Shown here: piece after piece, positions 6,066 to 13,717 of the stretch
How the letters are laid out: each line of letters begins with the position of its first letter
Position numbering within the stretch: the stretch's first letter is position 1
Assembly: GCA_910580045.1 (NCBI GenBank)
Contig: CAJTXF010000064.1
Coordinates: 1-15,109 of the forward strand
From: an uncultured Eubacteriales bacterium
GTDB lineage: Bacteria > Bacillota > Clostridia > Oscillospirales > Acutalibacteraceae
Direction of reading: 5' to 3'
DNA length: 15,109 nt
Position numbers and translations under genes: made by a program
Notes under the pieces: generated by a model
Told to the model about the DNA's origin: nothing
The model's database searches: none
What the model saw: only the letters and a program-made list of their open reading frames with translations

Positions 6066-6989
6066 ATGAAAGAACGGAAATTCACCTGGGCGGCCATAAA
6101 GCGGGACATGCGCCAGCATTGGGCCCTGTACCTGATGGCAATTCCCCTTATCGCCTTTTTTATCGTCTTCGCGTATATGCCCATGGGCGGCCTGCTGATG
6201 GCCTTTGAGAACTATAAGCCCAACAAAGGGTTTCTGGGCAGCGACTTTGTGGGCCTGAAAAACTTTATGGATTTCTTCGGCTCACCCTTTGCCTTCCGCA
6301 CCATCCGGAACACTTTGGTCATCAGCTTTCTGCAGCTAATCATTGAGTTCCCCCTGGTCATTGTGTTTGCCCTGCTTATCAACGAAATCAAGATGGGGCC
6401 CTTCCGCAAGGCAGTGCAGACTTTGACCTATATGCCCTATTTTATCTCCATGGTGGTCATGGCAGGCATTATCGTGGACTTTGTAAAGAGCACCGGCGTG
6501 GTGGGCCAGCTGGTGGGGGTCTTCACCGGCACGCCCACCAACCTGCTGGGGGACCCCAAGTACTGGCGGCCCCTGTACATAGCCACAAACCTGTGGCAGG
6601 GCTTAGGGTTCAGCAGCATCATCTATGTGGCAGCCCTGTCGGGCATTGACCAGGAGCTGTACGAGGCGGCGGAGATTGACGGGGCCACCCGGTGGAAACA
6701 GACCCTGCACATCACCCTGCCGGGCATTGCAAGCACTATCATCATCATGCTGATTCTCCGGGTGGGCTCCATTATGGCCGTGGGCCAGGAGAAGACCATT
6801 CTGCTCTACAACTCCCAGGTGTATGAGACCGCTGACATTATCTCCAGCTTCATCTACCGCAAGGGCCTGCTGGAATTCAACTACGGCTACAGCACGGCAG
6901 TGAGCCTGTTCAACTCAGTCATCAACTTCATTCTGCTGGTCACCACCAACCAAATCAGCAAGAAGTTCTCAGAGACCAGCCTGTTTTAG
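6066..6989 (+). CDS. ABC sugar-type permease (LplB/YteP-like)
   Basis: This 307-aa inner-membrane subunit of a CUT1-type importer has about six membrane helices, the first at about residues 20-45. The cytoplasmic EAA loop is LYEAAEIDGATRWKQTLHIT followed by LPG (about 198-220), which docks the ATPase. The sequence around YKPNKGFLGSDFVGLKNF is characteristic of the LplB subgroup, which has a longer N-terminus than MalF-core permeases. The start is ATG 6066. The purine-rich GGAAAGG lies about 14 bases upstream, an unusually long gap, and an overlapping five-codon frame ends at the start codon. It is the first gene of a two-gene operon with 7008-7895, which follows 18 bp later. No ATP-binding subunit is encoded in the window. 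Confidence 0.94.
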   Translation: MKERKFTWAAIKRDMRQHWALYLMAIPLIAFFIVFAYMPMGGLLMAFENYKPNKGFLGSDFVGLKNFMDFFGSPFAFRTIRNTLVISFLQLIIEFPLVIVFALLINEIKMGPFRKAVQTLTYMPYFISMVVMAGIIVDFVKSTGVVGQLVGVFTGTPTNLLGDPKYWRPLYIATNLWQGLGFSSIIYVAALSGIDQELYEAAEIDGATRWKQTLHITLPGIASTIIIMLILRVGSIMAVGQEKTILLYNSQVYETADIISSFIYRKGLLEFNYGYSTAVSLFNSVINFILLVTTNQISKKFSETSLF

Positions 6990-7007
6990 TAAGGAGGGAA
7001 ACCACAA

Positions 7008-7895
7008 ATGGTGAAGAATAAAACAATCGCTTACCGGATTTTTCTTGTGTTCGACTATATCCTGCTGGGTGCTTTTGCCATTATGTGCCTGCTGCCAGTG
7101 CTGCACGTGGCATTTGCCTCTTTCTCAGACCCTGCCTGGGTGATGAGCAATTCCGGGCTGATTCTCAGGCCCCATGGCTTTAATATTGACGGGTACCAGC
7201 AGGTGTTCTCCAACCGCTCTCTCATGGGCAGCTACGGCAATACCATCCTGTATGTAGCGGCCTCCACAGGCATTGGCCTGCTGGTGACTGTGCTGGGGGC
7301 CTACCCCTTGTCCAAAAAAGAGGTGCTGTTCTCCAACGCGCTGATGCTTGTCATCTCCTTTACCATGCTGTTCAACGGGGGCATGGTGGCCTTCTACATT
7401 GTGGTGAAGAACATCGGCCTGCTGGACTCCCGGTGGGCAGTGATTCTGCCCACCTGCGTCAGCGCTTTCAACCTGATTCTGGTGCGCACGGCCATGTCTG
7501 CCATCCCCAAATCCCTCGAGGAATCCGCCATGCTGGACGGCGCGGGGCCGGTGCGGATTATGTTCCAAATCTATCTGCCGCTGATTAAGGCCACAATGGC
7601 CACAGTAATTCTGTACTACGCGGTAGCCCATTGGAACTCCTGGTTCAATGCCTCGCTGTTTTTGAAGGACAGAGGCAAGTTCCCGCTGCAGCTGATTCTG
7701 CGGGAGATTCTCATTGCCAATGACACGGCCAGCAACGCCACCCAGTCAGGGGACGTGGCAGGGAACGCGGACCTGTATAAGCAATTGGTGAAATACTGTA
7801 CGATTATGGTCGCCACAGTGCCGGTGCTGTGTTTCTATCCTTTCATTATGAAGTACTTTGAGAAGGGTGTCATGATTGGCTCAATCAAGGGATAG
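7008..7895 (+). CDS. ABC sugar-type permease (YtcP/LplC-like)
   Basis: This is the second permease of the importer, 295 aa, of the MalG/YtcP type. An N-terminal helix is at about 13-35. The EAA loop LEESAMLDGAGPVRIMFQIY and LPLI lies at about 170-193. The ending GVMIGSIKG is the classic C-terminus of YtcP-like permeases. AAGGAGGG (6991-6998) sits nine bases before the ATG, and the gene follows the first permease by 18 bp, so the two are co-transcribed. It would pair with the LplB-like subunit as a heterodimeric channel receiving substrate from the lipoprotein at 4004-5722. The operon ends at a strong hairpin at 7913-7952. Confidence 0.94.
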   Translation: MVKNKTIAYRIFLVFDYILLGAFAIMCLLPVLHVAFASFSDPAWVMSNSGLILRPHGFNIDGYQQVFSNRSLMGSYGNTILYVAASTGIGLLVTVLGAYPLSKKEVLFSNALMLVISFTMLFNGGMVAFYIVVKNIGLLDSRWAVILPTCVSAFNLILVRTAMSAIPKSLEESAMLDGAGPVRIMFQIYLPLIKATMATVILYYAVAHWNSWFNASLFLKDRGKFPLQLILREILIANDTASNATQSGDVAGNADLYKQLVKYCTIMVATVPVLCFYPFIMKYFEKGVMIGSIKG

Positions 7896-7912
7896 CCTGC
7901 CGCCTAACTGAA

Positions 7913-7952
7913 AAAACAGGACCCGCAAGCCTCTGCTCCCGGGTCCTGTTTT
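7913..7952. terminator. Bidirectional terminator between permeases and regulator
   Basis: AAAACAGGACCCG (7913-7925) pairs with CGGGTCCTGTTTT (7940-7952): 13 perfect base pairs and a 14-nt loop. T-runs follow on both strands, so it serves the permease operon (+) and the converging regulator gene (-), whose stop is at 7960-7962. Confidence 0.9.
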
Positions 7953-7959
7953 CCTATTT

Positions 7960-10266
7960 CTATCCTTTTTGCTTCAGCATCTCCTGATACTGCCCTGGCG
8001 TTATCCCCTCATACCGCTTAAACGCCCGTATCAGCGCCCGAGACTCCAAATATCCCACTTCCACGGACGCCTCCTGCACTGTACATCCCTGGCCCAGCAG
8101 CTCCTTGGCCTTTCCAATCCGCACCATATGGATATTGTCCAGCACCCCGATAGAGGTGGTCTTCTTATAGGTCCGGCTCAGATAGGAAATGTTCAGGGAA
8201 AATTCCTTGGCAATATGGGATACCCCCAGCTGAGGGTCCGCGTAGTGCTCCTCAATATACCCCTGCACCCCCCGCACCCAGCCAGGCGCGTCAGCGGGGC
8301 CGGCCTCTTCCTGCCGCACCCGAATCATGCACTGGAACACCACATCCGCCTGCTCCCGCAGGGCGCTGAGGGATTGGGCGGCCAAAAGGCCGTCCAGCGC
8401 GGCGGTCAGCTCTTCCATCTCCCCCTCCTCTGCCGGAGCGGGCAGGTTCTCCACCAAGGTGCTGATAAAACCATATATCCTGTACCGCTCCCGCTGGAAG
8501 CGCTTGAAGTCCTTGGAGATGCCGGAGCCCAGCTGCTCTGTCAGCACCTGGTGTGCCTCCTGATAATTGCCAATGGCCAGCAGGTTGAGAAACCGGTTCT
8601 CCACCCCCAGGGAAAGGGATGTGCTGCCGCTCAAATCGCTGATTTCGTCAGGGAACAGGATATCCGGCACGTTGTTCTCCCAAAACACCTTATACCTGTC
8701 CATCTCCTCCGCCATGGACAGCATCTCGGTCAGCTCCGCCAGGCTCTCCCCCCGCCCGGCGCAATAGATGCGCAGGCCCACCTGGAGCACGTCCTGGTGG
8801 AAGTCGTAAATCTCCTTCAGGGTCTCCCGCAGGGCCTCCTCGTCCGGCTCCCCCTCCGGCTGATGCAGGCATACAATCCGCCTGCCGTGGGCTGCTGTTA
8901 CCCCTTTCTCCGGGCAGAGCAGCTCCTCTATCACATTGCCCCCTGCATAGAGCATCATGTCCTGGTCCAGCACCCCGTCCTGGGTGAACACAGAGCCCTC
9001 CACCTGGTGATAGCAGAACACAATCAGGGAGACTGGCCCTCTCTCCAGGGTGAACCCAAATTCCTCCATGCCCTCTTCCAGCTTATCCAGAGGCGTGCGG
9101 CCTGTGCACAGGCCATAGACAAAATCCGCCCGTTTCCGGCGCAGGCCCTGGCGGATTTGGTGTTGGGTCACAGACATCTCCTTCCGGTAGGACAGCAGCG
9201 CCTCCTCCAAGGAGGAGACCGCCTTGGGATAGGCCACTGCTGAGTCCAGCCGCAGGGCGTCCAAGATTCCCTCAATGGGCCTGGACACCCTCTGGCTGAA
9301 ATACAGGGACATCACCACCCCAGTGAACACGCTTAGGCACAGGGTTGCCGCGAACAGGGCAGCGTAGATTGCGCTGGAGCGGGTGAACTCCCGCATGGGG
9401 ACAGAGAAATAATAATTCCAGCTGTGCTCAGCAGAACACAGGCCCACGGTTAAATACTCTTCCCCGTCAATATCTACGCGCACCGGGCTGGTGTCCAGGG
9501 GCACGGACTCATAATCCAGCAGGTTCGCCTCTAAAACAGCTTCTCCATAGCTGCCGCTGTCAATATACAGCTGGTCGCTGCCGCTCTGCATATGGCAGAT
9601 GCTGCCCTCCCGCCAGTGCTCTGCATTGACGGCCTTTTTCAGGTACTCCATGGAGACCCGGGTCATCACAGTGCCCACCTTCCGATAGGCGTCGTTGATA
9701 ATGGGGACCATGTACACCAGCTCTGCCTCTGCCGTGTTGGGGCGCAGGATGCACAGCTCGCCATTGGTCACCTTGTCCGGCAGAAAGTCCCGGAACTCCT
9801 CCGGGCTCAGGCCCAGCTGCCGGGTGTAGGCATCCAGGTTCACGCTGCGGTACCGGTACGTTCCGGTGAGCACGGAATCCGAGGCGTCAAAGTAGACAAC
9901 GGTCTCCCCCTCTCCGGACAGCAGGGAGTTCTGCTCCAAAATCACCTCATCCAGCATCCGGTAGTCCAGCTGATATCCCACTTCCTCCTCCCGGATGCCG
10001 GAGACTGACTGGGTCAGAGGGTACTGGGCCAAAAAGTTGCTGATGCGGGACACAGAGCTCAGGCGGATGTCCAGCTCCCGGCGGACCTGCTCCAAAAAAG
10101 AAATCTGTAAGGTCTCCACATCCTGCCTGGCCTGGCGCAGGGAATAAAAATATCCCCCTGCCAGCAACAGAAGCGTGACTGCCAGCAGCAGGAGATAGGT
10201 GACCAGGACAGACCAGAACAATTTGCGCCCCGTATTCTTTTGAAGCGTCAGGCGGTGCTGTTCCAT
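7960..10266 (-). CDS. Membrane-anchored AraC-family sensor-regulator (YtdP-like)
   Basis: This one-component transmembrane regulator has 768 aa from the chosen start. It has an N-terminal helix at about 17-40, a large extracellular region that looks Cache-like, a second helix at about 298-323 followed by a HAMP-like QRVSRPI, a cytoplasmic central region, and a C-terminal AraC double helix-turn-helix over the last ~105 residues (IAKEFSLNISYLSRTYKK; the second helix pair includes VGYLESRALIRAFKRYEGIT). The start at 10266 is chosen because AGGAGG (10273-10278) is six bases upstream. The frame extends 20 codons further to an ATG at 10326 with no ribosome binding site. B. subtilis YtdP beside the ytc genes has the same design. 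It presumably senses an external ligand and controls the adjacent importer, and perhaps the esterases. It converges on the permeases. Confidence 0.92.
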   Translation of the reverse strand: MEQHRLTLQKNTGRKLFWSVLVTYLLLLAVTLLLLAGGYFYSLRQARQDVETLQISFLEQVRRELDIRLSSVSRISNFLAQYPLTQSVSGIREEEVGYQLDYRMLDEVILEQNSLLSGEGETVVYFDASDSVLTGTYRYRSVNLDAYTRQLGLSPEEFRDFLPDKVTNGELCILRPNTAEAELVYMVPIINDAYRKVGTVMTRVSMEYLKKAVNAEHWREGSICHMQSGSDQLYIDSGSYGEAVLEANLLDYESVPLDTSPVRVDIDGEEYLTVGLCSAEHSWNYYFSVPMREFTRSSAIYAALFAATLCLSVFTGVVMSLYFSQRVSRPIEGILDALRLDSAVAYPKAVSSLEEALLSYRKEMSVTQHQIRQGLRRKRADFVYGLCTGRTPLDKLEEGMEEFGFTLERGPVSLIVFCYHQVEGSVFTQDGVLDQDMMLYAGGNVIEELLCPEKGVTAAHGRRIVCLHQPEGEPDEEALRETLKEIYDFHQDVLQVGLRIYCAGRGESLAELTEMLSMAEEMDRYKVFWENNVPDILFPDEISDLSGSTSLSLGVENRFLNLLAIGNYQEAHQVLTEQLGSGISKDFKRFQRERYRIYGFISTLVENLPAPAEEGEMEELTAALDGLLAAQSLSALREQADVVFQCMIRVRQEEAGPADAPGWVRGVQGYIEEHYADPQLGVSHIAKEFSLNISYLSRTYKKTTSIGVLDNIHMVRIGKAKELLGQGCTVQEASVEVGYLESRALIRAFKRYEGITPGQYQEMLKQKG

Positions 10267-10340
10267 CAACTTCCTCCTTTTCTCCATGCCGGCCGATGTG
10301 TCCTGCTGTTTAGAGTCTACTCCCATAAACAGGGTACAGA

Positions 10341-10402
10341 GATTTTTGAGATGCCGGATTTTTCACTCAGAAATGGCCAGACTCACTGAAAATAGTCCGG
10401 GC
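10341..10402. mobile_element. Probable degenerate MITE relic
   Basis: The segment around GATGCCGGATTTTTCACTC (10350-10368) and its continuation, AGAAATGGCCAGACTCA then GAAAA and CCGGG, aligns in order with the left half of the MITE at 1218-1380 (ATGACGGATTTTTGAGC, AGAAGTGGTCAGATTCA, GAAAAA, CCGGG). Terminal repeats and the right half are not recognisable. It lies in the predicted leader of the AraC-type gene. Confidence 0.5.
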
Positions 10403-10507
10403 AGAAAGCCTGGGACCCGCGGTTCCCAAAGGACCTCTGGGACGACAAAACCCCGCCAACAAAAAATCTGTGTAAATGCACATTCAGATATAGTTTTATT
10501 ATATTAC

Positions 10508-10536
10508 ATTATATCACAGCCTCCAGCTGGGCGCAA
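10508..10536 (-). promoter_or_regulatory. Candidate promoter of the AraC-type regulator
   Basis: Read leftwards, a perfect TATAAT (complement of 10508-10513) is preceded after 17 bp by TTGCGC (complement of 10531-10536), a weak -35. It sits at the edge of the AT-rich stretch 10485-10516. It would give a leader of about 235 nt before the start at 10266. Confidence 0.5.
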
Positions 10537-10655
10537 GGAGATTATTCTGCCGGAATCTCCAAAAATGTCGGAAAACTGGCAGGCAGGTCAAGAGTTGGCC
10601 ATCCTCCCCTTCTCCGCAGAGACTGGGACAAAAGCCCTGCCGCAAAAAGTTGCTC

Positions 10656-10684
10656 TTGCAATTATCTCCTGAGAGTTGTATACT
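10656..10684 (+). promoter_or_regulatory. Promoter of the esterase-MATE operon
   Basis: TTGCAA (10656-10661), a 17-bp spacer and TATACT (10679-10684) give a sigma-70-like promoter about 34 bp before the ATG at 10718. The resulting leader is short and carries a strong AGGAGG. It is divergent from the regulator gene, so the two genes share a 450-bp control region. Confidence 0.65.
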
Positions 10685-10717
10685 TTTGGTATATTTAAGA
10701 TATAAGGAGGAACCAAG

Positions 10718-11587
10718 ATGGTTTTGAAGATGAATTTCCTATCCAAGCACCTGGGGATGCAGACCAATGTGACAGTCTGCCTGCCCTCCTTCTCCTTTGC
10801 GGACGTGATGGAAAAGCGCCAGAGCGTGTACGTGAAGGGCATGAAGTACCAGACCCTTTACCTGCTCCATGGAGGCAGCGGAGATGACTCTGACTATGTA
10901 AATTTCTCCAACATCGTCCGTTACGCGGACAACCACAAGCTGGCTGTGGTCATGCCCTGCGATTTTAACGCGGACTATACCGATGCCCCCAAGGGACCCC
11001 GGTACCTGCGGTATGTTACAGAGGAGCTGCCGGAAATGCTCCAGGCCGTGCTGCCCCTTTCAGACAGGCGGGAGGATAACTTTATCGGCGGGCTCTCCAT
11101 GGGCGCCCATGGGGCCATGAAAATTTCCCTGCTGTACCCAGAGCGGTACGCGGCGGTGCTGGTCATGTCCGGCGCGGCCCGCAGCGCGGCTACCATGGAT
11201 TTGATGAAGCAGGCCCGGCCTCAGGATTCAGACGGTATGCCCATACCGGACATGGAGGCCCTTTACGGGGATTTGGCAGCCTTCCGGGGCAGTAAGCACG
11301 ATGCCTACGCCGCCGCGGAGAAGGCCGCGGCAGCTGGAGGGCCTCTGCCTGAGTACTTCTTTGCCTGCGGCGGGAATGACTTCGCCCTGCCCAGATGCAA
11401 GGGAGGCTATGAGGCCCTGACCAAACTGGGCTTTGCCACCCACTATCTGGAGGTGCCAGGCTATGGACACGAGTGGGACTTCTGGGACATGATTCTCCGC
11501 AAGGCCATTGAGGAGTGGCTGCCCATCCGCCACCAGGTCATCTACCCCGCGGGCACGGAAACTGCTGGGGAGGCTGAGCGGGCATGA
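10718..11587 (+). CDS. EstD/S-formylglutathione-hydrolase-like esterase
   Basis: This 289-aa alpha/beta hydrolase belongs to the putative-esterase (Esterase D) family, which includes tributyrin esterases and acetyl- or feruloyl-esterase domains. It shows LYLLHGGSGDDSDY at 47-60 (oxyanion-hole region), nucleophile Ser127 in GGLSMGAHGA, acid Asp221 in CGGNDF and His251 in PGYGHEWDFW. All three catalytic residues are in place and the length is normal. No signal peptide is visible, so it is probably cytoplasmic. AGGAGG (10705-10710) is seven bases before the ATG. Its stop overlaps the next start as ATGA (11584-11587), so esterase and MATE transporter should be translationally coupled. Substrate is not deducible; a short acyl ester on a carbohydrate or small molecule is inference. 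Confidence 0.92.
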   Translation: MVLKMNFLSKHLGMQTNVTVCLPSFSFADVMEKRQSVYVKGMKYQTLYLLHGGSGDDSDYVNFSNIVRYADNHKLAVVMPCDFNADYTDAPKGPRYLRYVTEELPEMLQAVLPLSDRREDNFIGGLSMGAHGAMKISLLYPERYAAVLVMSGAARSAATMDLMKQARPQDSDGMPIPDMEALYGDLAAFRGSKHDAYAAAEKAAAAGGPLPEYFFACGGNDFALPRCKGGYEALTKLGFATHYLEVPGYGHEWDFWDMILRKAIEEWLPIRHQVIYPAGTETAGEAERA

Positions 11588-12981
11588 CAGAGGCAAAGAG
11601 CCGCTGGCTGGACAAGTACTGGGTCACGGACAAGGGCTTTTACAAAAAAGTGATTTTGATACTTATACCCATTGTGTGCCAGTCCATTATCAACCAGGGT
11701 GTGAACATGATGGACACCATTATGGTGGGCAAGCTGGGGGAAGCCTCTATCTCCGCGTCCAGCCTGGCCAACCAGTTCTATAATATTTTCGTGTTCCTCT
11801 GCATGGGCATCAGCGCGGCGGGGCTGGTGCTGTCCAGCCAATATTTTGGGGCAAAGGATTTGAAAACCGTCCGCCGGGTGTTCGATTTGGTGCTGCAAAT
11901 CGTGATTATCGGCGGCGCGGCCTTCGCGGTGGTCACCTTTCTGCTGCCCACCCAGATTATGGGTATCTTCACCACTGAGGAGGATGTGATTGAGCTGGGC
12001 GCCCAGTACCTGCGGGTGACGGCCCTTATCTACCTGCCCCACGGCATCAGCCTGGTGCTCAGCAATGTGATGCGCTCCATCGGCAACGCAAAGCTGGGGT
12101 TGTATGTGTCCATCGCCTCCTTTGTGGTGAACATTGGGGCCAACTACGTCTTCATCTTCGGCAAGCTGGGCGCGCCCGCCTTAGGGGTGATGGGCGCGGC
12201 AGTGGGCACCCTCATTGCCCGGACGGTGGAGTTCCTGTTCTGCGCCGTGTACCTGCTGAAATTCGAGAAGGTGCTGCAATACCATGTAAAAGGCCTGCTG
12301 CACCTGCCGGGCAAGGCCCTGTTCGGGGAGTTCCGGCGGCTGGGCATGCCTGCCATTATCTCCGACTCCCTGCTGGCCCTGGCGGCAAGCATTATCTCCA
12401 TTATCCTGGGGCATATGGGCAAGGAGATTGTCTCTGCCTACGCCATTGTCACGGTGATGGACAGAATGGCAACCGTAGCCATCCAGGGGGCCACCAGCGC
12501 CGCCGGGGTGGTGATTGGCCAGACCGTGGGCGAGGGTGAATTCCAGCGGGCCCAGGAGGAGGGCTGGACCTTCCTCATCCTGTCGGTCATTATCGGCATA
12601 TTCGGGGGCGTTCTGGTGCTGATTCTGGGGGAATGGTCCATTGGGCTGTACGAGATTGCCCCCTCCACAATAGAGATTACCGTGCATATGATGGAAGCCA
12701 GCGCTATTATTGTGTTCTTCCAGGCAGTGCAGAGCGCCCTGTCAAAGGGTATCCTCCGGGGCGGCGGGGACACCAAATTCCTGATGATAGCGGACATTAT
12801 TTTCCAGTGGGTGGCTTCCATACCCCTGGGAGCGCTGGCAGGATTGGTGCTGCATCTGTCCCCAGCGCTGGTGCTGATTGCCCTGCGGATTGATTTTATT
12901 ATTAAGTCAGTGTGGCTGGTGTTCCGGCTCAAGAGCGGGAAGTGGATACATAAAGCGAAGAAGATGACCGAGAGCGCGTAA
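11584..12981 (+). CDS. MATE-family efflux transporter
   Basis: This 465-aa polytopic protein has about twelve predicted membrane helices in two homologous MatE halves. The first half starts near residue 22 with ILIPIVCQSIINQGVNMMDT and MVGKLGE. The second begins near FRRLGMPAIISDSLLALAAS. LRGGGDTKFLM in the second half is typical of the family. MATE proteins expel cationic or aromatic compounds, metabolites or drugs by Na+ or H+ antiport. GGGGAGG (11567-11573) lies ten bases upstream of the ATG, which overlaps the esterase stop by four bases. The coupling suggests that the pump exports, or protects from, something linked to the esterase reaction, but the substrate cannot be read. Downstream there is no simple terminator, only the large palindromic region. 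Confidence 0.93.
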   Translation: MTEAKSRWLDKYWVTDKGFYKKVILILIPIVCQSIINQGVNMMDTIMVGKLGEASISASSLANQFYNIFVFLCMGISAAGLVLSSQYFGAKDLKTVRRVFDLVLQIVIIGGAAFAVVTFLLPTQIMGIFTTEEDVIELGAQYLRVTALIYLPHGISLVLSNVMRSIGNAKLGLYVSIASFVVNIGANYVFIFGKLGAPALGVMGAAVGTLIARTVEFLFCAVYLLKFEKVLQYHVKGLLHLPGKALFGEFRRLGMPAIISDSLLALAASIISIILGHMGKEIVSAYAIVTVMDRMATVAIQGATSAAGVVIGQTVGEGEFQRAQEEGWTFLILSVIIGIFGGVLVLILGEWSIGLYEIAPSTIEITVHMMEASAIIVFFQAVQSALSKGILRGGGDTKFLMIADIIFQWVASIPLGALAGLVLHLSPALVLIALRIDFIIKSVWLVFRLKSGKWIHKAKKMTESA

Positions 12982-13216
12982 CAGAAGCCTAAGGGCTCGG
13001 GGCAGGCGCTGGCCCCAAGAAGTGGCTGGAAGCGGAATGGAAGTTTTCGTCCACCTTTTTCAAAAGGTGGTAGGGGTGCGGGGGCAAAGCCCCTGCGGTC
13101 TTGACCTTGACCTTTGGGCGGCGCAACCAAGTATCAAAGAGAGGTAGCCCCCCACTCCTACTCTTGCGTTCGTCAAAGGCACCTGCTAGCGCCGCCAACC
13201 CTCCCTGTCGCGCGAA

Positions 13217-13256
13217 TCCGTCGAGTTAGGAAAGCTCCGCTTTCCTAACTCACGGA
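13217..13256. other. Left-arm hairpin of the palindrome
   Basis: GAGTTAGGAAAGC (13223-13235) pairs perfectly with GCTTTCCTAACTC (13239-13251) around a 3-nt loop. TCCGT (13217-13221) and ACGGA (13252-13256) extend the stem after a single bulged C at 13222, giving 18 pairs in all. Confidence 0.85.
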
Positions 13257-13393
13257 GAGCTGCAGGCCGTCTTCCAAAGCGTGGCGGCACTAAGCGTTCC
13301 TGTACCCTCCCGTTTCCTGACACCATAATAGCATATAGCGGCATTTTCCGGGAACGCTTAGGGCCCAGCGCCCAGTAGTACAGTCTGCGGCTC

Positions 13394-13435
13394 TCTGCGA
13401 GTTGGGAAACGGAAGCCGTTTCCCAACTCAGCAGA
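13394..13435. other. Right-arm hairpin of the palindrome
   Basis: GAGTTGGGAAACGG (13399-13412) pairs perfectly with CCGTTTCCCAACTC (13416-13429) around a 3-nt loop. TCTGC (13394-13398) and GCAGA (13431-13435) extend it after one bulged base at 13430. It is the mirror counterpart of the hairpin at 13217-13256: similar sequence, and the bulge sits on the opposite strand as expected for an inverted copy. Confidence 0.85.
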
Positions 13436-13621
13436 TTCGCGCGGCTCGGCTTCTCTGGCGGCGCTAGCTGGTGCCACTGACCTGCTTGGGCTAGCCGACT
13501 GACGTACTGCCCCGAAGGGGGTTTGGTGAGCGCCGCCCTATACTTTGCTCCGTTCTTGGTTGGAGCGCTCTTATCGCACCGCTTAGGGCAAGACCTTGGG
13601 GGCTTTGCCCCCAAACCCCTA

Positions 13622-13653
13622 CCAGGGGGACTTTTTGAAAAAAGTCCCCCTGG
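13622..13653. terminator. Terminator-like hairpin at the right edge of the palindrome
   Basis: CCAGGGGGACTTTTT (13622-13636) pairs with AAAAAGTCCCCCTGG (13639-13653), a very stable stem of about 14 pairs with the T-run inside the stem rather than after it. It lies 65 bp before the next gene, so it could insulate that gene from upstream read-through, but a canonical downstream T-tract is absent. A shorter related hairpin, CCACCTTTT/AAAAGGTGG, lies at 13051-13070 on the other arm. Confidence 0.5.
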
Positions 13654-13717
13654 ACCCTTCAAAAACTTTTCATTTGGCTCACCATGCAGTTTTCTATTTT
13701 TAACAGGAGGAATTCAC

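Larger units (their letters stand above)
13036..13674. repeat. Large composite palindrome (~639 bp) with nested hairpins
   Basis: The 736-bp gap 12982-13717 has no credible gene and is dominated by an imperfect inverted repeat centred near 13325.5. Matching landmarks on the two arms include: AATGG-AAGTTTT (from 13036) with its complement ending near 13674; GGGGGCAAAGCCCC at left against GGGGGCTTTGCCCCC at right; GCTAGCGCCGCC near 13185-13196 against GGCGGCGCTAGC at 13457-13468; CTAAGCGTTCC (13290-13300) against GGAACGCTTAG (13351-13361). Each arm carries its own long hairpin at an equivalent position (13217-13256 and 13394-13435) and a GGCGGCGC/GCGCCGCC pair about 65 nt apart. The arms are diverged, not identical. 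It could be a mobile non-coding element, a structured RNA, or two opposed copies of one intergenic repeat. Confidence 0.85.

Noticed and set aside
7969..9243. A 424-codon open frame on the plus strand
   Set aside because: It is antisense to the C-terminal half of the AraC-type regulator, whose HTH domain is unmistakable.
10267..10326. Upstream ATG for the AraC-type regulator
   Set aside because: There is no ribosome binding site before it, while the ATG at 10266 has AGGAGG at ideal spacing.
10411..10440. A T-box-like ACCGCGGGTCCC stretch on the minus strand in the regulator leader
   Set aside because: Only part of the T-box antiterminator core is present, there is no specifier stem or paired terminator, and an AraC-type regulator is not a T-box target.
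13036..13674. Retron or group II intron as the explanation of the palindrome
   Set aside because: No reverse transcriptase is encoded nearby and no intron domain V-like motif is visible, so neither can be supported.
13523..13717. N-terminal extension of the second carboxylesterase
   Set aside because: The extension runs through the palindrome and a stable hairpin, shows no family sequence, and a strong AGGAGG precedes the internal ATG at 13718, where the protein aligns with its paralogue.
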